From: a bacterium
Lineage (GTDB): Bacteria > Cyanobacteriota > Vampirovibrionia > Obscuribacterales > Obscuribacteraceae
Direction of reading: 5' to 3'
DNA: 41,609 nt
Assembly (NCBI GenBank): GCA_018062085.1
Contig: JAGOSY010000038.1
Coordinates: 1-41,609 of the forward strand
In this document: positions 1 through 8,288 of the stretch, piece after piece
Layout of the letters: every line of letters starts with the position of its first letter
How positions within the stretch are numbered: the first letter of the stretch is position 1
The notes under the pieces: generated by a model
What the model was told of the DNA's origin: nothing
The model's database searches: none
What the model saw: only the letters and a program-made list of their open reading frames with translations
Made by a program: the position numbers and the translations under genes

Positions 1-191
1 TAATGTGTATGTTTCTCTTTCACGCCTTCATTAATATCGGCATGACTATTGGCTGTATGCCTGTTGCAGGCGTGCCATTGCCATTTCTTAGTTATGGCGG
101 CACGGCACTAATTGTCGATTTAATCGCTATTGGACTCTTACAGTCGATTTATTATCACAACCCTAAAGAAGTAAAAGACATTTGGGGCTGA
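1..191 (+). CDS. rodA: RodA-type cell-wall polymerase (SEDS family), C-terminal fragment
   Basis: This is the last ~62 residues of a SEDS-family membrane protein; the gene starts before the window. The segment contains NIGMTIG, then VAGVPLPFLSYGG, then a final hydrophobic helix and a short charged tail (YYHNPKEVKDIWG). In this family, NIGM followed by GVPLPxxSYGG is more typical of RodA than of FtsW, which usually has NVG and LTLPxxSYGG. RodA is the peptidoglycan glycosyltransferase of the elongasome, working with a class B PBP in the inner membrane. The frame is open at the left edge, so no start can be assigned. It converges on the acyl-CoA dehydrogenase 60 bases downstream. Confidence 0.82.
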   Translation, partial: MCMFLFHAFINIGMTIGCMPVAGVPLPFLSYGGTALIVDLIAIGLLQSIYYHNPKEVKDIWG

Positions 192-251
192 ACGGTTTCT
201 ACTAGAATTCCGAGAACATATCAAAACTAGTTGAAGTTAACCTTGAAACTA

Positions 252-1427
252 TCAACGCCCAGCGCCAGTCTGCGGTGCTCTTGTTTCTCCGGCGAGCAGC
301 TGGCGGCTAATAATTATGCGTTGAATTTGACTGGTACCCTCATAAATCTGGAATATTTTAGAATCCCGCATCAGTTTCTCGACCGGATACTCGCGACTGT
401 AGCCATAGCCACCGAAGATTTGCACCGCATCGCTAGCAACCTTCACTGCGGTATCGGCAGCAAAAGCCTTAGCCATAGAGGCTTCCCGTGTATTGGGCAT
501 ACCCTGATCAATTAACCAGCAAGACAGCCATACAAGAAGCCGCGCGGCTTGTATATCCTTATCCATATCGGCCAGCATAAAACTGATTGCCTGATTGTTG
601 GCAATTGGCTGCCCGAATGTTTCACGCTGCTTGGCATAAGCAACCGCGTGCTCCATGGCTGAGCGAGCCAATCCTACCGCAGCAGCAGATACGAGAGGTC
701 TGGTGTGATCAAAAGCCGACATCGAGATCTTGAAACCCTGCCCTTCGCTTCCCAGTAAATTGGCCGCTGGCACTTTAACATCTTCAAAACTAATTGCCCT
801 GGTATCGCTAGCTCGTTGCCCCATATTCATTTCTTTCTTGCCCACAGTAATACCGGCGCTGTCTTTAGGCACGATGAATGCAGACATGCCCCGGTGCCCG
901 GCGCTGCGATCAGTATATGCCAGCACGTAGTACCAGCTAGCGACGCCGGCATTGGTTATCCACATTTTCTGACCGTTGAGAACATAATCACCGCCCACCC
1001 GACGTGCTACGGTCTTAATGCCAGCAACGTCTGAACCGGCAGCTGGTTCGGTCACAGCATATGCTGCAAAGATAAGCTCTTCAGTCATTGGCGTCAAAAA
1101 CTGTTTCTTTTGGGAATCGCTACCAGCGACAATTAACGGCGCCTGGGCGAGATTGTTTGCTTCCATCGCTGTACCAATGCCGGTACAACCTGCAGCAATT
1201 TCTTCTGCAATCAAACAGGCATCGAACACCCCTAGTCCCATACCACCGTATTGTTCGGGGATATGACCATTCATCAGACCGAGCTCCCAAGCCTTCTTAC
1301 AAATGTCTTGTGGAAATTCGCCGCTTTCATCGTGATGGGCAGCCTTTGGAGCTACCTCCTTTTTGGCAAAATCTCTTGCCAATTGCTGAATCTGGCGCTG
1401 CTCATCTGTCAAATGAAAATCAATCAT
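252..1427 (-). CDS. Acyl-CoA dehydrogenase (medium/short-chain type)
   Basis: Flavoprotein of fatty-acid or branched-chain beta-oxidation that oxidises acyl-CoA to trans-2-enoyl-CoA and passes electrons to ETF. At ~391 residues it has the usual family length. Visible signatures are YAVTEPAAGSDVAGIKT (FAD/substrate region), GQKMWITNAG, and the C-terminal QIFGGYGYSREYPVEK followed by IYEGTSQIQR. The Glu of IYEGT, about residue 363, is at the catalytic-base position of medium-chain enzymes. The frame is open to a TTG at 1433, but TGAGGG at 1435-1440 sits 7 bases before the ATG at 1427 and too close to the TTG, so I chose the ATG. No other beta-oxidation gene is adjacent, so substrate chain length is open. 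Confidence 0.9.
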   Translation of the reverse strand: MIDFHLTDEQRQIQQLARDFAKKEVAPKAAHHDESGEFPQDICKKAWELGLMNGHIPEQYGGMGLGVFDACLIAEEIAAGCTGIGTAMEANNLAQAPLIVAGSDSQKKQFLTPMTEELIFAAYAVTEPAAGSDVAGIKTVARRVGGDYVLNGQKMWITNAGVASWYYVLAYTDRSAGHRGMSAFIVPKDSAGITVGKKEMNMGQRASDTRAISFEDVKVPAANLLGSEGQGFKISMSAFDHTRPLVSAAAVGLARSAMEHAVAYAKQRETFGQPIANNQAISFMLADMDKDIQAARLLVWLSCWLIDQGMPNTREASMAKAFAADTAVKVASDAVQIFGGYGYSREYPVEKLMRDSKIFQIYEGTSQIQRIIISRQLLAGETRAPQTGAGR

Positions 1428-1433
1428 TTTCAA

Positions 1434-1636
1434 GCCCTCAATGTTTTTGCTATGTTAATTCAATGAGCTTAGTGTAGGAAGAACCATTTTTGTTGATTCG
1501 ACCGTGAAAACCATCCCTAAGGATGACTTAGTCGCCTGACATCCTTCACGAGTTGAAGCAATTGGCCTCGTGAAACGAGCGTCTACATCCAGACTTTCTA
1601 AAATGTGCACTTCCCAATAATTCATACGCTAATCTA
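1434..1636. other. Intergenic region with small hairpins
   Basis: About 200 bases between divergent genes. It holds two short perfect inverted repeats: CATCC/GGATG at 1512-1525 and CTCGT-GAA-ACGAG at about 1567-1579. No T-tract follows either one. The frame of the downstream TPR gene is open back to 1574, so the 3' end of this stretch may be the remains of a longer coding region. Confidence 0.4.
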
Positions 1637-2305
1637 TTGTGTGGCATTGCCGCCCTCAATTTCAGCTCATATCAACAGGCTTACGACCGATTCAGTCAAG
1701 TTATAAACAAACATCCAAACTTTAACGCTGCCTACTATTTTCGTGCGGATGCTGCAAATTGCCTAAAGAAATACTCCCAAGCCCAAAAAGACTATGACAA
1801 AATCTTGATGATAAAATCACGCTATGTGGCTATGAGTTACACTGCTGGTACAGGTAAATCAGCTGGCATCAATACTCAAGTCGATTGCCAACCGATGTTG
1901 CTTTCAGATGTTTACTTCCTCAAGAGTATTACTTATGAAAAAGCTGGTGAATTATCTAAAGCTGTTTCCAACCTTGAAACCTACCTAAAACTGCGGCCAC
2001 ACGACGCAGAGGCTTACTATGAGCTGGCCAATTATTTGGCAAAACAAAAAAAATTCGCCCGTGCCGAGCAGCTCTGCTTGACGGCCCAACTTTTTAAGTC
2101 ATTGAAACAATACCAAAAGGCTATTGCTGACTATGACTCAATCATCAAAAATGACAATACTCTCCCTGAGGTATTTGCTGGCCGGGCTGAAGCCTATCGC
2201 TTGCTCGGCAATAAACAGCAAGCATTAAGTGACTTCAAGCGTACTGTGCAACTTGATCGATCTTACAAATCAACTTTGGTTGAGTTTGAAAAGAAACTAA
2301 AATAG
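1637..2305 (+). CDS. TPR-repeat protein, probably 5'-truncated
   Basis: About 222 residues made of tetratricopeptide-like helices: QQAYDRFSQVINKHPNFNAA, QAQKDYDKILMI, LSKAVSNLETYLKLRPHDAEA, YQKAIADYDSIIKND and KQQALSDFKRTVQLDRSY. Such proteins are protein-protein scaffolds; the partner is unknown. The only start in reach is a TTG at 1637 with no Shine-Dalgarno, and it lies inside what already reads like a TPR helix. The frame is open upstream to 1574 without ATG or GTG. No signal peptide is visible, although many TPR proteins of this sort are exported. Together this suggests loss of the original 5' end, so it may be a decaying gene. It is followed after 20 bases by a hydrolase with its own AGAGG ribosome site. 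Confidence 0.6.
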   Translation: MCGIAALNFSSYQQAYDRFSQVINKHPNFNAAYYFRADAANCLKKYSQAQKDYDKILMIKSRYVAMSYTAGTGKSAGINTQVDCQPMLLSDVYFLKSITYEKAGELSKAVSNLETYLKLRPHDAEAYYELANYLAKQKKFARAEQLCLTAQLFKSLKQYQKAIADYDSIIKNDNTLPEVFAGRAEAYRLLGNKQQALSDFKRTVQLDRSYKSTLVEFEKKLK

Positions 2306-2325
2306 ATTAGCCAGAGGTCGATTGT

Positions 2326-3189
2326 ATGAAAGCACTGAAACTCTTTCTCTTCTCCATTGTTAGTTTCCTGCTGCTGACGACACTTGTCATAGGATTAGCC
2401 TACGGCAAACAGTTAATTGCCATCGCAGCTATTTGGCAGAATTACTCAAAACAAGAATTTGTTCGCTTCGATCCTTCATTTAACTATCCAATAAAGCGCT
2501 CTCCTTTTATAGATTACTCCCTAGACATTGCTAACGAAAAATATTTTGTCTGGATACCACCTCAATACAGTCCAGCGACGGCTCACGAATATGGGCTTAT
2601 CGTTTTTACTGATGCCAGTGATTGGATTTTCAATCTACCGAAAGATTGGCAGTCAGTGCTTGTGAAACGAAAATATTTGTTTGTTGCCGCTCAAAATGCT
2701 GGCAATCAATATAGTTTTCAAAGACGTGCTGGACTGGCTGTCATTGCAGCTTTAAAGCTTTGCGAGAAGTACAACTTAGATACAAACCGCATTTATGCGG
2801 CAGGCTTCTCTGGTGGAGCTCGCACGGCTTCCTATCTTGGTTTTAACCAGTACGATGTATTTAGAGGCACCATTCAAGATTGCGGCACAGACTTTTATCG
2901 CAGAGTAGATTCTAAATTTAGGACTACTGACTTCGACCTTGGTGGTAAATACTATGGCACGGCTATTTCATCTGATGGGGACAACAACAAAGCAGTCAAA
3001 GCCAAGATGAAGTTTGCCATCACGACCGGACCGGGCGATTTCAGATACGGCAACATCAAAGATATCTATACTTTCGGCTTCAAAAAGGACAACTTCAGGT
3101 GCCGGCTCTTTGATGAGCCAACGCAGAAGCACGAAGACTGCAGCGGCAAGACACTAGAAAAAGTTTTGGACTATCTTGAGACAAAATGA
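2326..3189 (+). CDS. Exported or membrane-anchored alpha/beta hydrolase (esterase-like)
   Basis: 287 residues. The N-terminus has a hydrophobic segment (LFLFSIVSFLLLTTLVIGLAYG) acting as a signal anchor or signal peptide. The body is an alpha/beta-hydrolase: the nucleophile elbow is GFSGGAR within IYAAGFSGGARTASY, preceded by LDTNRIYAAG as in PHB-depolymerase/feruloyl-esterase-type enzymes. A His near the C-terminus (TQKHEDC) is a plausible triad base, and an Asp near TTGPGDFRYG a plausible acid. The enzyme probably acts outside the cytoplasm on an ester; the substrate is unknown. The start ATG follows AGAGG by a suitable distance. It lies 20 bases after the TPR gene and may be co-transcribed with it. 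Confidence 0.7.
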   Translation: MKALKLFLFSIVSFLLLTTLVIGLAYGKQLIAIAAIWQNYSKQEFVRFDPSFNYPIKRSPFIDYSLDIANEKYFVWIPPQYSPATAHEYGLIVFTDASDWIFNLPKDWQSVLVKRKYLFVAAQNAGNQYSFQRRAGLAVIAALKLCEKYNLDTNRIYAAGFSGGARTASYLGFNQYDVFRGTIQDCGTDFYRRVDSKFRTTDFDLGGKYYGTAISSDGDNNKAVKAKMKFAITTGPGDFRYGNIKDIYTFGFKKDNFRCRLFDEPTQKHEDCSGKTLEKVLDYLETK

Positions 3190-3200
3190 GGTTACTTGAG

Positions 3201-3380
3201 CTAATACTGCTCTTGGTCCATGCCTTTCCACCAGGCAATTGTTGCCCAAACGGCTAAGAGCGAGCCAACTACTAGCATGGGCATGAGAAAGGGTCGTAGA
3301 TAGCAGGCGAAATAAGCGCCTATAACCATGGAGAGCAAGCTAACGGCGAGCTTGAAGATGCTCAGCTCGTAATTGCTCAT
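3201..3380 (-). CDS. Small two-helix membrane protein
   Basis: 59 residues, MSNYELS to DQEQY, with two hydrophobic segments (LAVSLLSMVIGAYFACYL and PMLVVGSLLAVWATIAWW) joined by a short RPF turn. No family is recognised. The frame extends to 3419, but AAGG lies 7 bases upstream of the ATG at 3380, and the extra N-terminal residues look like untranslated sequence, so I use 3380. It is convergent with the hydrolase gene (gap 11) and divergent from pckG. Being short, it is supported mainly by its clear membrane pattern and its ribosome site. Confidence 0.55.
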   Translation of the reverse strand: MSNYELSIFKLAVSLLSMVIGAYFACYLRPFLMPMLVVGSLLAVWATIAWWKGMDQEQY

Positions 3381-3517
3381 AGTTACCTTTTTGGAAAAGA
3401 ACATGAGGAAATAATACATAGTGACTAACTAGCCTCGCGAGCGTTATAGAGCTGTATCTACTTCAATAATGAATGATCAATAAAACTCAGAGAAGATTTA
3501 CTCACATGTTGTAACAT

Positions 3518-3537
3518 TCCAAGGCATTCACCTTGGA
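3518..3537 (+). promoter_or_regulatory. Hairpin over the pckG Shine-Dalgarno
   Basis: A perfect 7-base-pair inverted repeat, TCCAAGG (3518-3524) and CCTTGGA (3531-3537), with loop CATTCA. The right arm contains most of the GGAG (3535-3538) that serves the pckG ATG at 3548. If formed in mRNA it would hide the ribosome binding site, so it is a candidate translational control element. The structure is seen in the sequence; the function is inferred. Confidence 0.45.
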
Positions 3538-3547
3538 GATGTAAGAG

Positions 3548-5398
3548 ATGCCGACTACGGAATCGACCTTAGCAAAGACTGCACCATCGGTCGAAATGAG
3601 CTATACGGTCAAACACCATAAGCTTCTAGATTGGGTTGCTGCCGCTGCAGCTCTCTGTCAGCCCGAGAGAATCTACTGGTGTGACGGTAGCCAAGAAGAA
3701 TATGACCGTTTATGCGAAGAAATGGTCGAAGCCGGCACACTGATCAAACTCGATCCGAAAAAACGCCCAGGCAGCTACTTGGCCCGTTCGGCTCCTTCTG
3801 ATGTGGCCCGTGTCGAAGACCGCACTTTCGTCTGCACAACAGTCAAAGAAGACTGCGGCCCGAACAATAACTGGATGGAGCCTGAGACCGCCAGAATTAT
3901 CTTAAAAGACTTCTTCAAGGGATGCATGCGCGGTCGTACCATGTATGTCATTCCTTTCAGCATGGGGCCGCTTGGCTCGTCGCTGTCGCAAATTGGGGTT
4001 GAGATCACCGATTCGCCCTACGTAGCTGTCAACATGAAGCTCATGACCCGCATGGGCAAAGCCGTTATAGACGTGCTGGGCAATAATGGTGAGTTTATTC
4101 CTTGCTTCCATAGTGTTGGCCACCCCCTCTCGCCTGGCGAGAAAGACGTTGCTTGGCCATGTGACGCTGAACACAAATACATTTGCCACTTCCCTGAGAC
4201 TAAAGAAATTTGGTCCTATGGTTCTGGTTATGGCGGTAATGCTCTGCTCGGCAAAAAATGCTTGGCTTTGCGGATTGCTTCTCATATTGGCAAAAATGAA
4301 GGCTGGTTGGCCGAACATATGCTGATCATGGGAGTAAAAACTCCCCAAGGCGAAAAATCCTACGTAGCAGCAGCCTTCCCTAGCGCCTGCGGCAAAACCA
4401 ACTTCGCCATGCTCATTCCACCCAAAAGCCTCAACGGTTGGGAAGTAACCACTGTCGGTGATGACATTGCCTGGATCAGACCTGGCAAGGATGGCAAACT
4501 CTATGCTATCAACCCAGAAGCTGGTTATTTTGGCGTGGCTCCTGGCACATCAGCGAAAACCAATGCCAACGCCATTGCTACTTTGAGCAAAAATTGCATA
4601 TTCACAAACGTTGCCCTCACTCCAGATGGCGATGTCTGGTGGGAAGGTCTAACCGACAAGCCTCCGGCTGAATTAATTGACTGGCAAGGTAGACCGTGGA
4701 CACCAGATTGTGGCCGTAAAGCAGCTCACCCGAATAGCCGCTTTACTGTTTCTGCTCAGCAGTGCCCATCTCTAGACGACCAGTGGGACAACCCAGAAGG
4801 TGTGCCAATTAGTGCATTCGTCTTCGGTGGCCGCCGAGCATCGGTGATACCACTGGTAGTGCAAGCCTTTAACTGGAGCTTTGGCGTCTACATGGCAGCC
4901 ACTCTAGGTTCTGAAACCACAGCAGCTGCTGCCGGTAAAGTTGGCGAAGTGCGCCGTGACCCTATGGCCATGCTACCGTTCTGCGGCTACCACATGGGTG
5001 ATTATTTCGATCACTGGCTGCAAATTGGGCATAAAGTCGAAAATCCACCACGGATCTTCTGTGTTAACTGGTTCCGCACAGATGAAGACGGCAAGATGAT
5101 CTGGCCTGGTTTTGGTGAGAACATGCGTGTTCTCAAATGGATTGCTGGTCGTGTTCAAGGTACAGCTGGATCAGCCCAGACTGTATTGGGTTGGATGCCA
5201 CGCCATAAAGACATTGACTGGACTGGGCTTGAATCTCTGCCTAAAGAGCAGTTTGAAGAACTAATGACCATAGACACAGCGCTGTGGCAACAAGAGCTTG
5301 ATTCACATGGTGAGTTTTTCGCTAAGTTAAAAGAGCGTATGCCAGAAGAACTGGTTCTGATCAAACAGATGCTGACCTTGAGTTTGGCTAGACTATAA
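3548..5398 (+). CDS. pckG: Phosphoenolpyruvate carboxykinase (GTP)
   Basis: Converts oxaloacetate plus GTP to PEP, CO2 and GDP, the entry step of gluconeogenesis from TCA intermediates, in the cytosol. The 616 residues match the GTP-dependent family (about 600-620), not the shorter ATP-dependent enzyme. Signatures in order: GYGGNALLGKKCLALRIAS, the P-loop FPSACGKTNFAM with the reactive Cys at residue 281 and Lys 283, VGDDIAW for metal binding, EAGYFGVAPGTS, and FGGRRAS. It is transcribed alone, with a hairpin over its ribosome site and an inverted repeat just downstream. Nearby acyl-CoA and 3-hydroxybutyrate enzymes fit growth on fatty acids or storage polymers, but that link is inferred. Confidence 0.97.
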   Translation: MPTTESTLAKTAPSVEMSYTVKHHKLLDWVAAAAALCQPERIYWCDGSQEEYDRLCEEMVEAGTLIKLDPKKRPGSYLARSAPSDVARVEDRTFVCTTVKEDCGPNNNWMEPETARIILKDFFKGCMRGRTMYVIPFSMGPLGSSLSQIGVEITDSPYVAVNMKLMTRMGKAVIDVLGNNGEFIPCFHSVGHPLSPGEKDVAWPCDAEHKYICHFPETKEIWSYGSGYGGNALLGKKCLALRIASHIGKNEGWLAEHMLIMGVKTPQGEKSYVAAAFPSACGKTNFAMLIPPKSLNGWEVTTVGDDIAWIRPGKDGKLYAINPEAGYFGVAPGTSAKTNANAIATLSKNCIFTNVALTPDGDVWWEGLTDKPPAELIDWQGRPWTPDCGRKAAHPNSRFTVSAQQCPSLDDQWDNPEGVPISAFVFGGRRASVIPLVVQAFNWSFGVYMAATLGSETTAAAAGKVGEVRRDPMAMLPFCGYHMGDYFDHWLQIGHKVENPPRIFCVNWFRTDEDGKMIWPGFGENMRVLKWIAGRVQGTAGSAQTVLGWMPRHKDIDWTGLESLPKEQFEELMTIDTALWQQELDSHGEFFAKLKERMPEELVLIKQMLTLSLARL

Positions 5399-5420
5399 AG
5401 TTAGGCCTATAAATAACGCT

Positions 5421-5452
5421 AAAGAGCTGCCAGATTCTGCTGGCAGCTCTTT
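5421..5452 (+). terminator. Strong stem-loop after pckG
   Basis: A perfect 13-base-pair stem: AAAGAGCTGCCAG (5421-5433) and CTGGCAGCTCTTT (5440-5452) around the loop ATTCTG. It starts 23 bases after the pckG stop. The right arm ends in TTT but no longer U-tract follows. Termination of pckG is the likely role; the symmetric A/T ends could also allow function on the other strand. Confidence 0.7.
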
Positions 5453-5521
5453 GGGTATAGGTTTAGTAGTGCCTAGCACAATGAGCTGGATTGACGCAGA
5501 AAACTATGACCAGAGAATTCA

Positions 5522-7495
5522 ATGAGCAAAGCTGGCGCAGACAATTTAATCAAAGAGAAAGACCCGTCTGAGGCCCCAGATAACAGCTTGGCCAATAGAG
5601 TATGGCAAGATTCACCAATTGCAGCGGCTCACGCTGATAGCCAGAAACATCTAGCCCTTGAGCCTGGTGGGAAAATCAATTTTTCTCAGCAGGACAATAT
5701 TTACCAAACGAATAAAGCAACTAAGCAGATAGAAACGGGCACTAAGTCGTGGCCGGAAGAAGGCATCTCGGCTCAATTTGAAAAAATTACCGCTGCAGAC
5801 AAAACCAGAACTGAAAAATACACTCTCAATATGACAGCCGAGCAGCAGGCTGCCGGTCAATTTGAGCACATGGTCAAGCAATTCGATAAAAAAGGCAAAC
5901 TAGTCTCCAAAGAAACCAGTGACCACTCTGGCAATCATATTGTGCTCGGCGACATAAAAAATGGCAGCCCGCAGTCGATAACCATCGATAAGGGCGACGG
6001 CCAGCACGTTGAGCTACACAAAGGTGCTGCCCATTTTAAAATGGAGGGCACATGGAGCGATAAGAGTGGGAACAACGGGCCAGTGGTCTGGCAAGGCGAT
6101 CACCTGGTCTACAAAGACAAGGCCGGCAATATTACTGGCAGCGATCGCTTTGATCCTAATCGACCAGGTCACATTGCTTTTGAATTAAGCGCAGACAACC
6201 TTGATCTAGACACTGGCAAGGCCACACGTGTTGCGGCTGATGGCACAAAGACAGTGATGTCTTTCAGCCCAGGACGACGCGACCTTGTTGCCACCGATGG
6301 CAGTATCAGTGGCACAGTTGAACGCGTAGACAAAGCAGGCAAGAGAACATCAGTTGAAGTATCTCACCAAGATAGGGCTGGCAATGTTTCTATTGTCAAT
6401 GTCGAAAATAACTCAGTTATTACTCTTGAGGGTAATAGAATCGCTTATCATGCCGATGCAAATGCTGAGGAGTCCACAAAAAAGGGGGCCGGCACAAGCT
6501 TTAGCGAGACACTAACAGAAGGAGAACAAACCTATATTGCCTCACATCCTCAAGCAAGCAGACGAGATATTGCCCAACTGCATGTGCGGTTGCATGACAA
6601 ACCAGAAGAGCTGGCTCGAGTCTATCAATCACTGAACAAGCTTGACGACGTGCAAAATTTGAATTCTTCTGAAATGGCTGCGCTAAAAGAAAGTGCTTTG
6701 CATAATGTTGCCTATCCTGCAGAAATTAGCCAAGGTCAATCAGGAACTTGCTACGCAGCGGCCCCTGAGCGTGTACTAGCTACAGCTCAACCTGCTCACT
6801 ATATAAACATTATCAACGAAGCAATTTCCACCAATCGAGTGACAACCAATGGTGACGGGCCAGAAATTGTAGAGTTAAATCCTACGGTTCTTCATCAGAA
6901 AGATAGTAGTGGCCGAGATATTGCCAGTCGCATATTCCAAACTACCTTCTCTGAAGTTGGCTTTGCCCTTAAGCCCCCAGAGCAGTCGCCAATTGCTGAG
7001 ACTTATTCTAATGTTGATTATTCTAGCGGCACCTACCGCAATACTAAAGACGGCCTTGGTGTTCTCTTGAAAGCGGACGGAACGGCAGAGACCTACCCAG
7101 GAATGGACTTAATGCAAGTGACCGATACGCTCAACCGCCTATCTGCGCCGGATCACCCTGGCTACAAGTTGAGCGTAGCCCATGACTCAGATTCACTATA
7201 TAGTGCCTTTCAAGCTAACGGTGAACAGCCCATGATTAGTGCCATTGATCGCGCCTCAGGGCCTTTCGGGGGCAAGACACACAACCCAGGAGATAGCACC
7301 AATCACGTCATTACCATTGGCGCCATGAAGCCAAATGCATCCGCCGATGGTGCCCGCTACAAAACTACATTCCACATGAATGGAGGTGCCGCTGACGACA
7401 TCACCACAGACGATACCAAACACATGACTAATGTCACCAGCAATTCAAACAAAGGCGTTAAGCCTACAGTTGTATATATCAGTGAGCGGTCATAG
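5522..7495 (+). CDS. Large protein with putative papain-like cysteine peptidase domain
   Basis: 657 residues without signal peptide or membrane helix. Residues 1-~120 are polar and probably disordered. Residues ~120-330 contain short repeated Gly/Asp/Lys-rich beta segments such as DKAGNITGSDRF and DKAGKRTSVEVSHQDRAGN. The C-terminal third starts with EISQGQSGTCYAAAPERVLA, with Cys about residue 410 after a Q-G-x-x-G context. It ends with STNHVITIGAMKP, where a His at about residue 595 sits in a hydrophobic strand. That Gln/Cys...His order fits a papain or calpain-like fold, but I recognise no named family and homology is not shown. It is divergent or unlinked to pckG and convergent with the REC-like gene. 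It could be an effector or a processing protease. Confidence 0.55.
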   Translation: MSKAGADNLIKEKDPSEAPDNSLANRVWQDSPIAAAHADSQKHLALEPGGKINFSQQDNIYQTNKATKQIETGTKSWPEEGISAQFEKITAADKTRTEKYTLNMTAEQQAAGQFEHMVKQFDKKGKLVSKETSDHSGNHIVLGDIKNGSPQSITIDKGDGQHVELHKGAAHFKMEGTWSDKSGNNGPVVWQGDHLVYKDKAGNITGSDRFDPNRPGHIAFELSADNLDLDTGKATRVAADGTKTVMSFSPGRRDLVATDGSISGTVERVDKAGKRTSVEVSHQDRAGNVSIVNVENNSVITLEGNRIAYHADANAEESTKKGAGTSFSETLTEGEQTYIASHPQASRRDIAQLHVRLHDKPEELARVYQSLNKLDDVQNLNSSEMAALKESALHNVAYPAEISQGQSGTCYAAAPERVLATAQPAHYINIINEAISTNRVTTNGDGPEIVELNPTVLHQKDSSGRDIASRIFQTTFSEVGFALKPPEQSPIAETYSNVDYSSGTYRNTKDGLGVLLKADGTAETYPGMDLMQVTDTLNRLSAPDHPGYKLSVAHDSDSLYSAFQANGEQPMISAIDRASGPFGGKTHNPGDSTNHVITIGAMKPNASADGARYKTTFHMNGGAADDITTDDTKHMTNVTSNSNKGVKPTVVYISERS

Positions 7496-7526
7496 CTGAG
7501 AATCTGATTTCCTCTCAGAAGAACTC

Positions 7527-8231
7527 TTACTCCAGCATGAACTTCATCAGCATTTCATCAGCTTTCTTGCGCGCTGGTGTCATTTCTGGAGTAAGCATTC
7601 TATCCGTTAAACTCCTCATCTCAAGTTGAACTTGAGCGGGAGCTCTAGTAACTTTGCCGATATCTAGAGTGTGATTGACCAAAGCAGTTAGGACTGCTGG
7701 TTTTTGAGCAGCAACGATGGCGCCATGCTGCACCATAGAATCATTTATAGAAGGAATCGTGCTGATGCCAAAGCTCTTGAGATGATCACTCTTGAGGGCG
7801 TCGACCACATGTTCGCCTTGAGGTCTGCTGCCCACTAATTCACCATCAACAAAAGCAAATTTAAATTTGTGCGGCTGAACCACAACTTCTTTACCTTCAT
7901 TGGTGATACCAGTGAAAGGTTGAAGTCGTTTGATCTTAGTAAACCAGGTGACGCTCTCCCCTTGCTCTTGCAGAGCTTGCCGGAAAGCCTTGCCCATATA
8001 AGGGCTATCTTCCACTAACAATATTCCTTCTCTATGGTTAGGAAGGAATCTGCCAATCTGACCACGAGCAGCGTAGGCAATACCGATGGCAGCAGCGGCA
8101 CCACCGACAACCAAGGCTGTTTTGCCAGGGTTTTCGTAAGCCTCTTGCCAAAGATTTGAAGCAGCAGAAGAGATTGAAGAATCGCTCTTCTCTAGTTTCT
8201 CAGGGCTATCGATATCGCGTATTTGTGGCAT
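7527..8231 (-). CDS. Membrane-anchored degenerate response-regulator receiver protein
   Basis: 234 residues. Residues ~35-55 (NPGKTALVVGGAAAAIGIAYAARG) form one membrane helix. It is followed by a receiver-like domain: ILLVEDSPYMGKAFRQALQEQG matches beta1-alpha1 with the acidic pair, FAFVDGELVGS carries an Asp where the phospho-acceptor sits, and AAQKPAVLTALV supplies the conserved Lys-Pro. Spacing between beta1 and the Asp is longer than usual because of an insertion (TGITNEGKEVVVQPHKF), and no output domain follows. It may act as a phosphate sink or scaffold at the membrane. It lies 57 bases after the SLT gene on the same strand, so the two are probably co-transcribed; no histidine kinase is nearby. 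Confidence 0.6.
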   Translation of the reverse strand: MPQIRDIDSPEKLEKSDSSISSAASNLWQEAYENPGKTALVVGGAAAAIGIAYAARGQIGRFLPNHREGILLVEDSPYMGKAFRQALQEQGESVTWFTKIKRLQPFTGITNEGKEVVVQPHKFKFAFVDGELVGSRPQGEHVVDALKSDHLKSFGISTIPSINDSMVQHGAIVAAQKPAVLTALVNHTLDIGKVTRAPAQVQLEMRSLTDRMLTPEMTPARKKADEMLMKFMLE

Positions 8232-8288
8232 GTCTATGTTTTACTTCTTTGTAAGCAGCATGTCACCATGGGAAATACGCAATCAACA

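Noticed and set aside
7496..7518. CTGAGA/TCTCAG inverted repeat as a terminator for the peptidase gene
   Set aside because: The stem is only 6 pairs with an 11-base loop and no T-tract.
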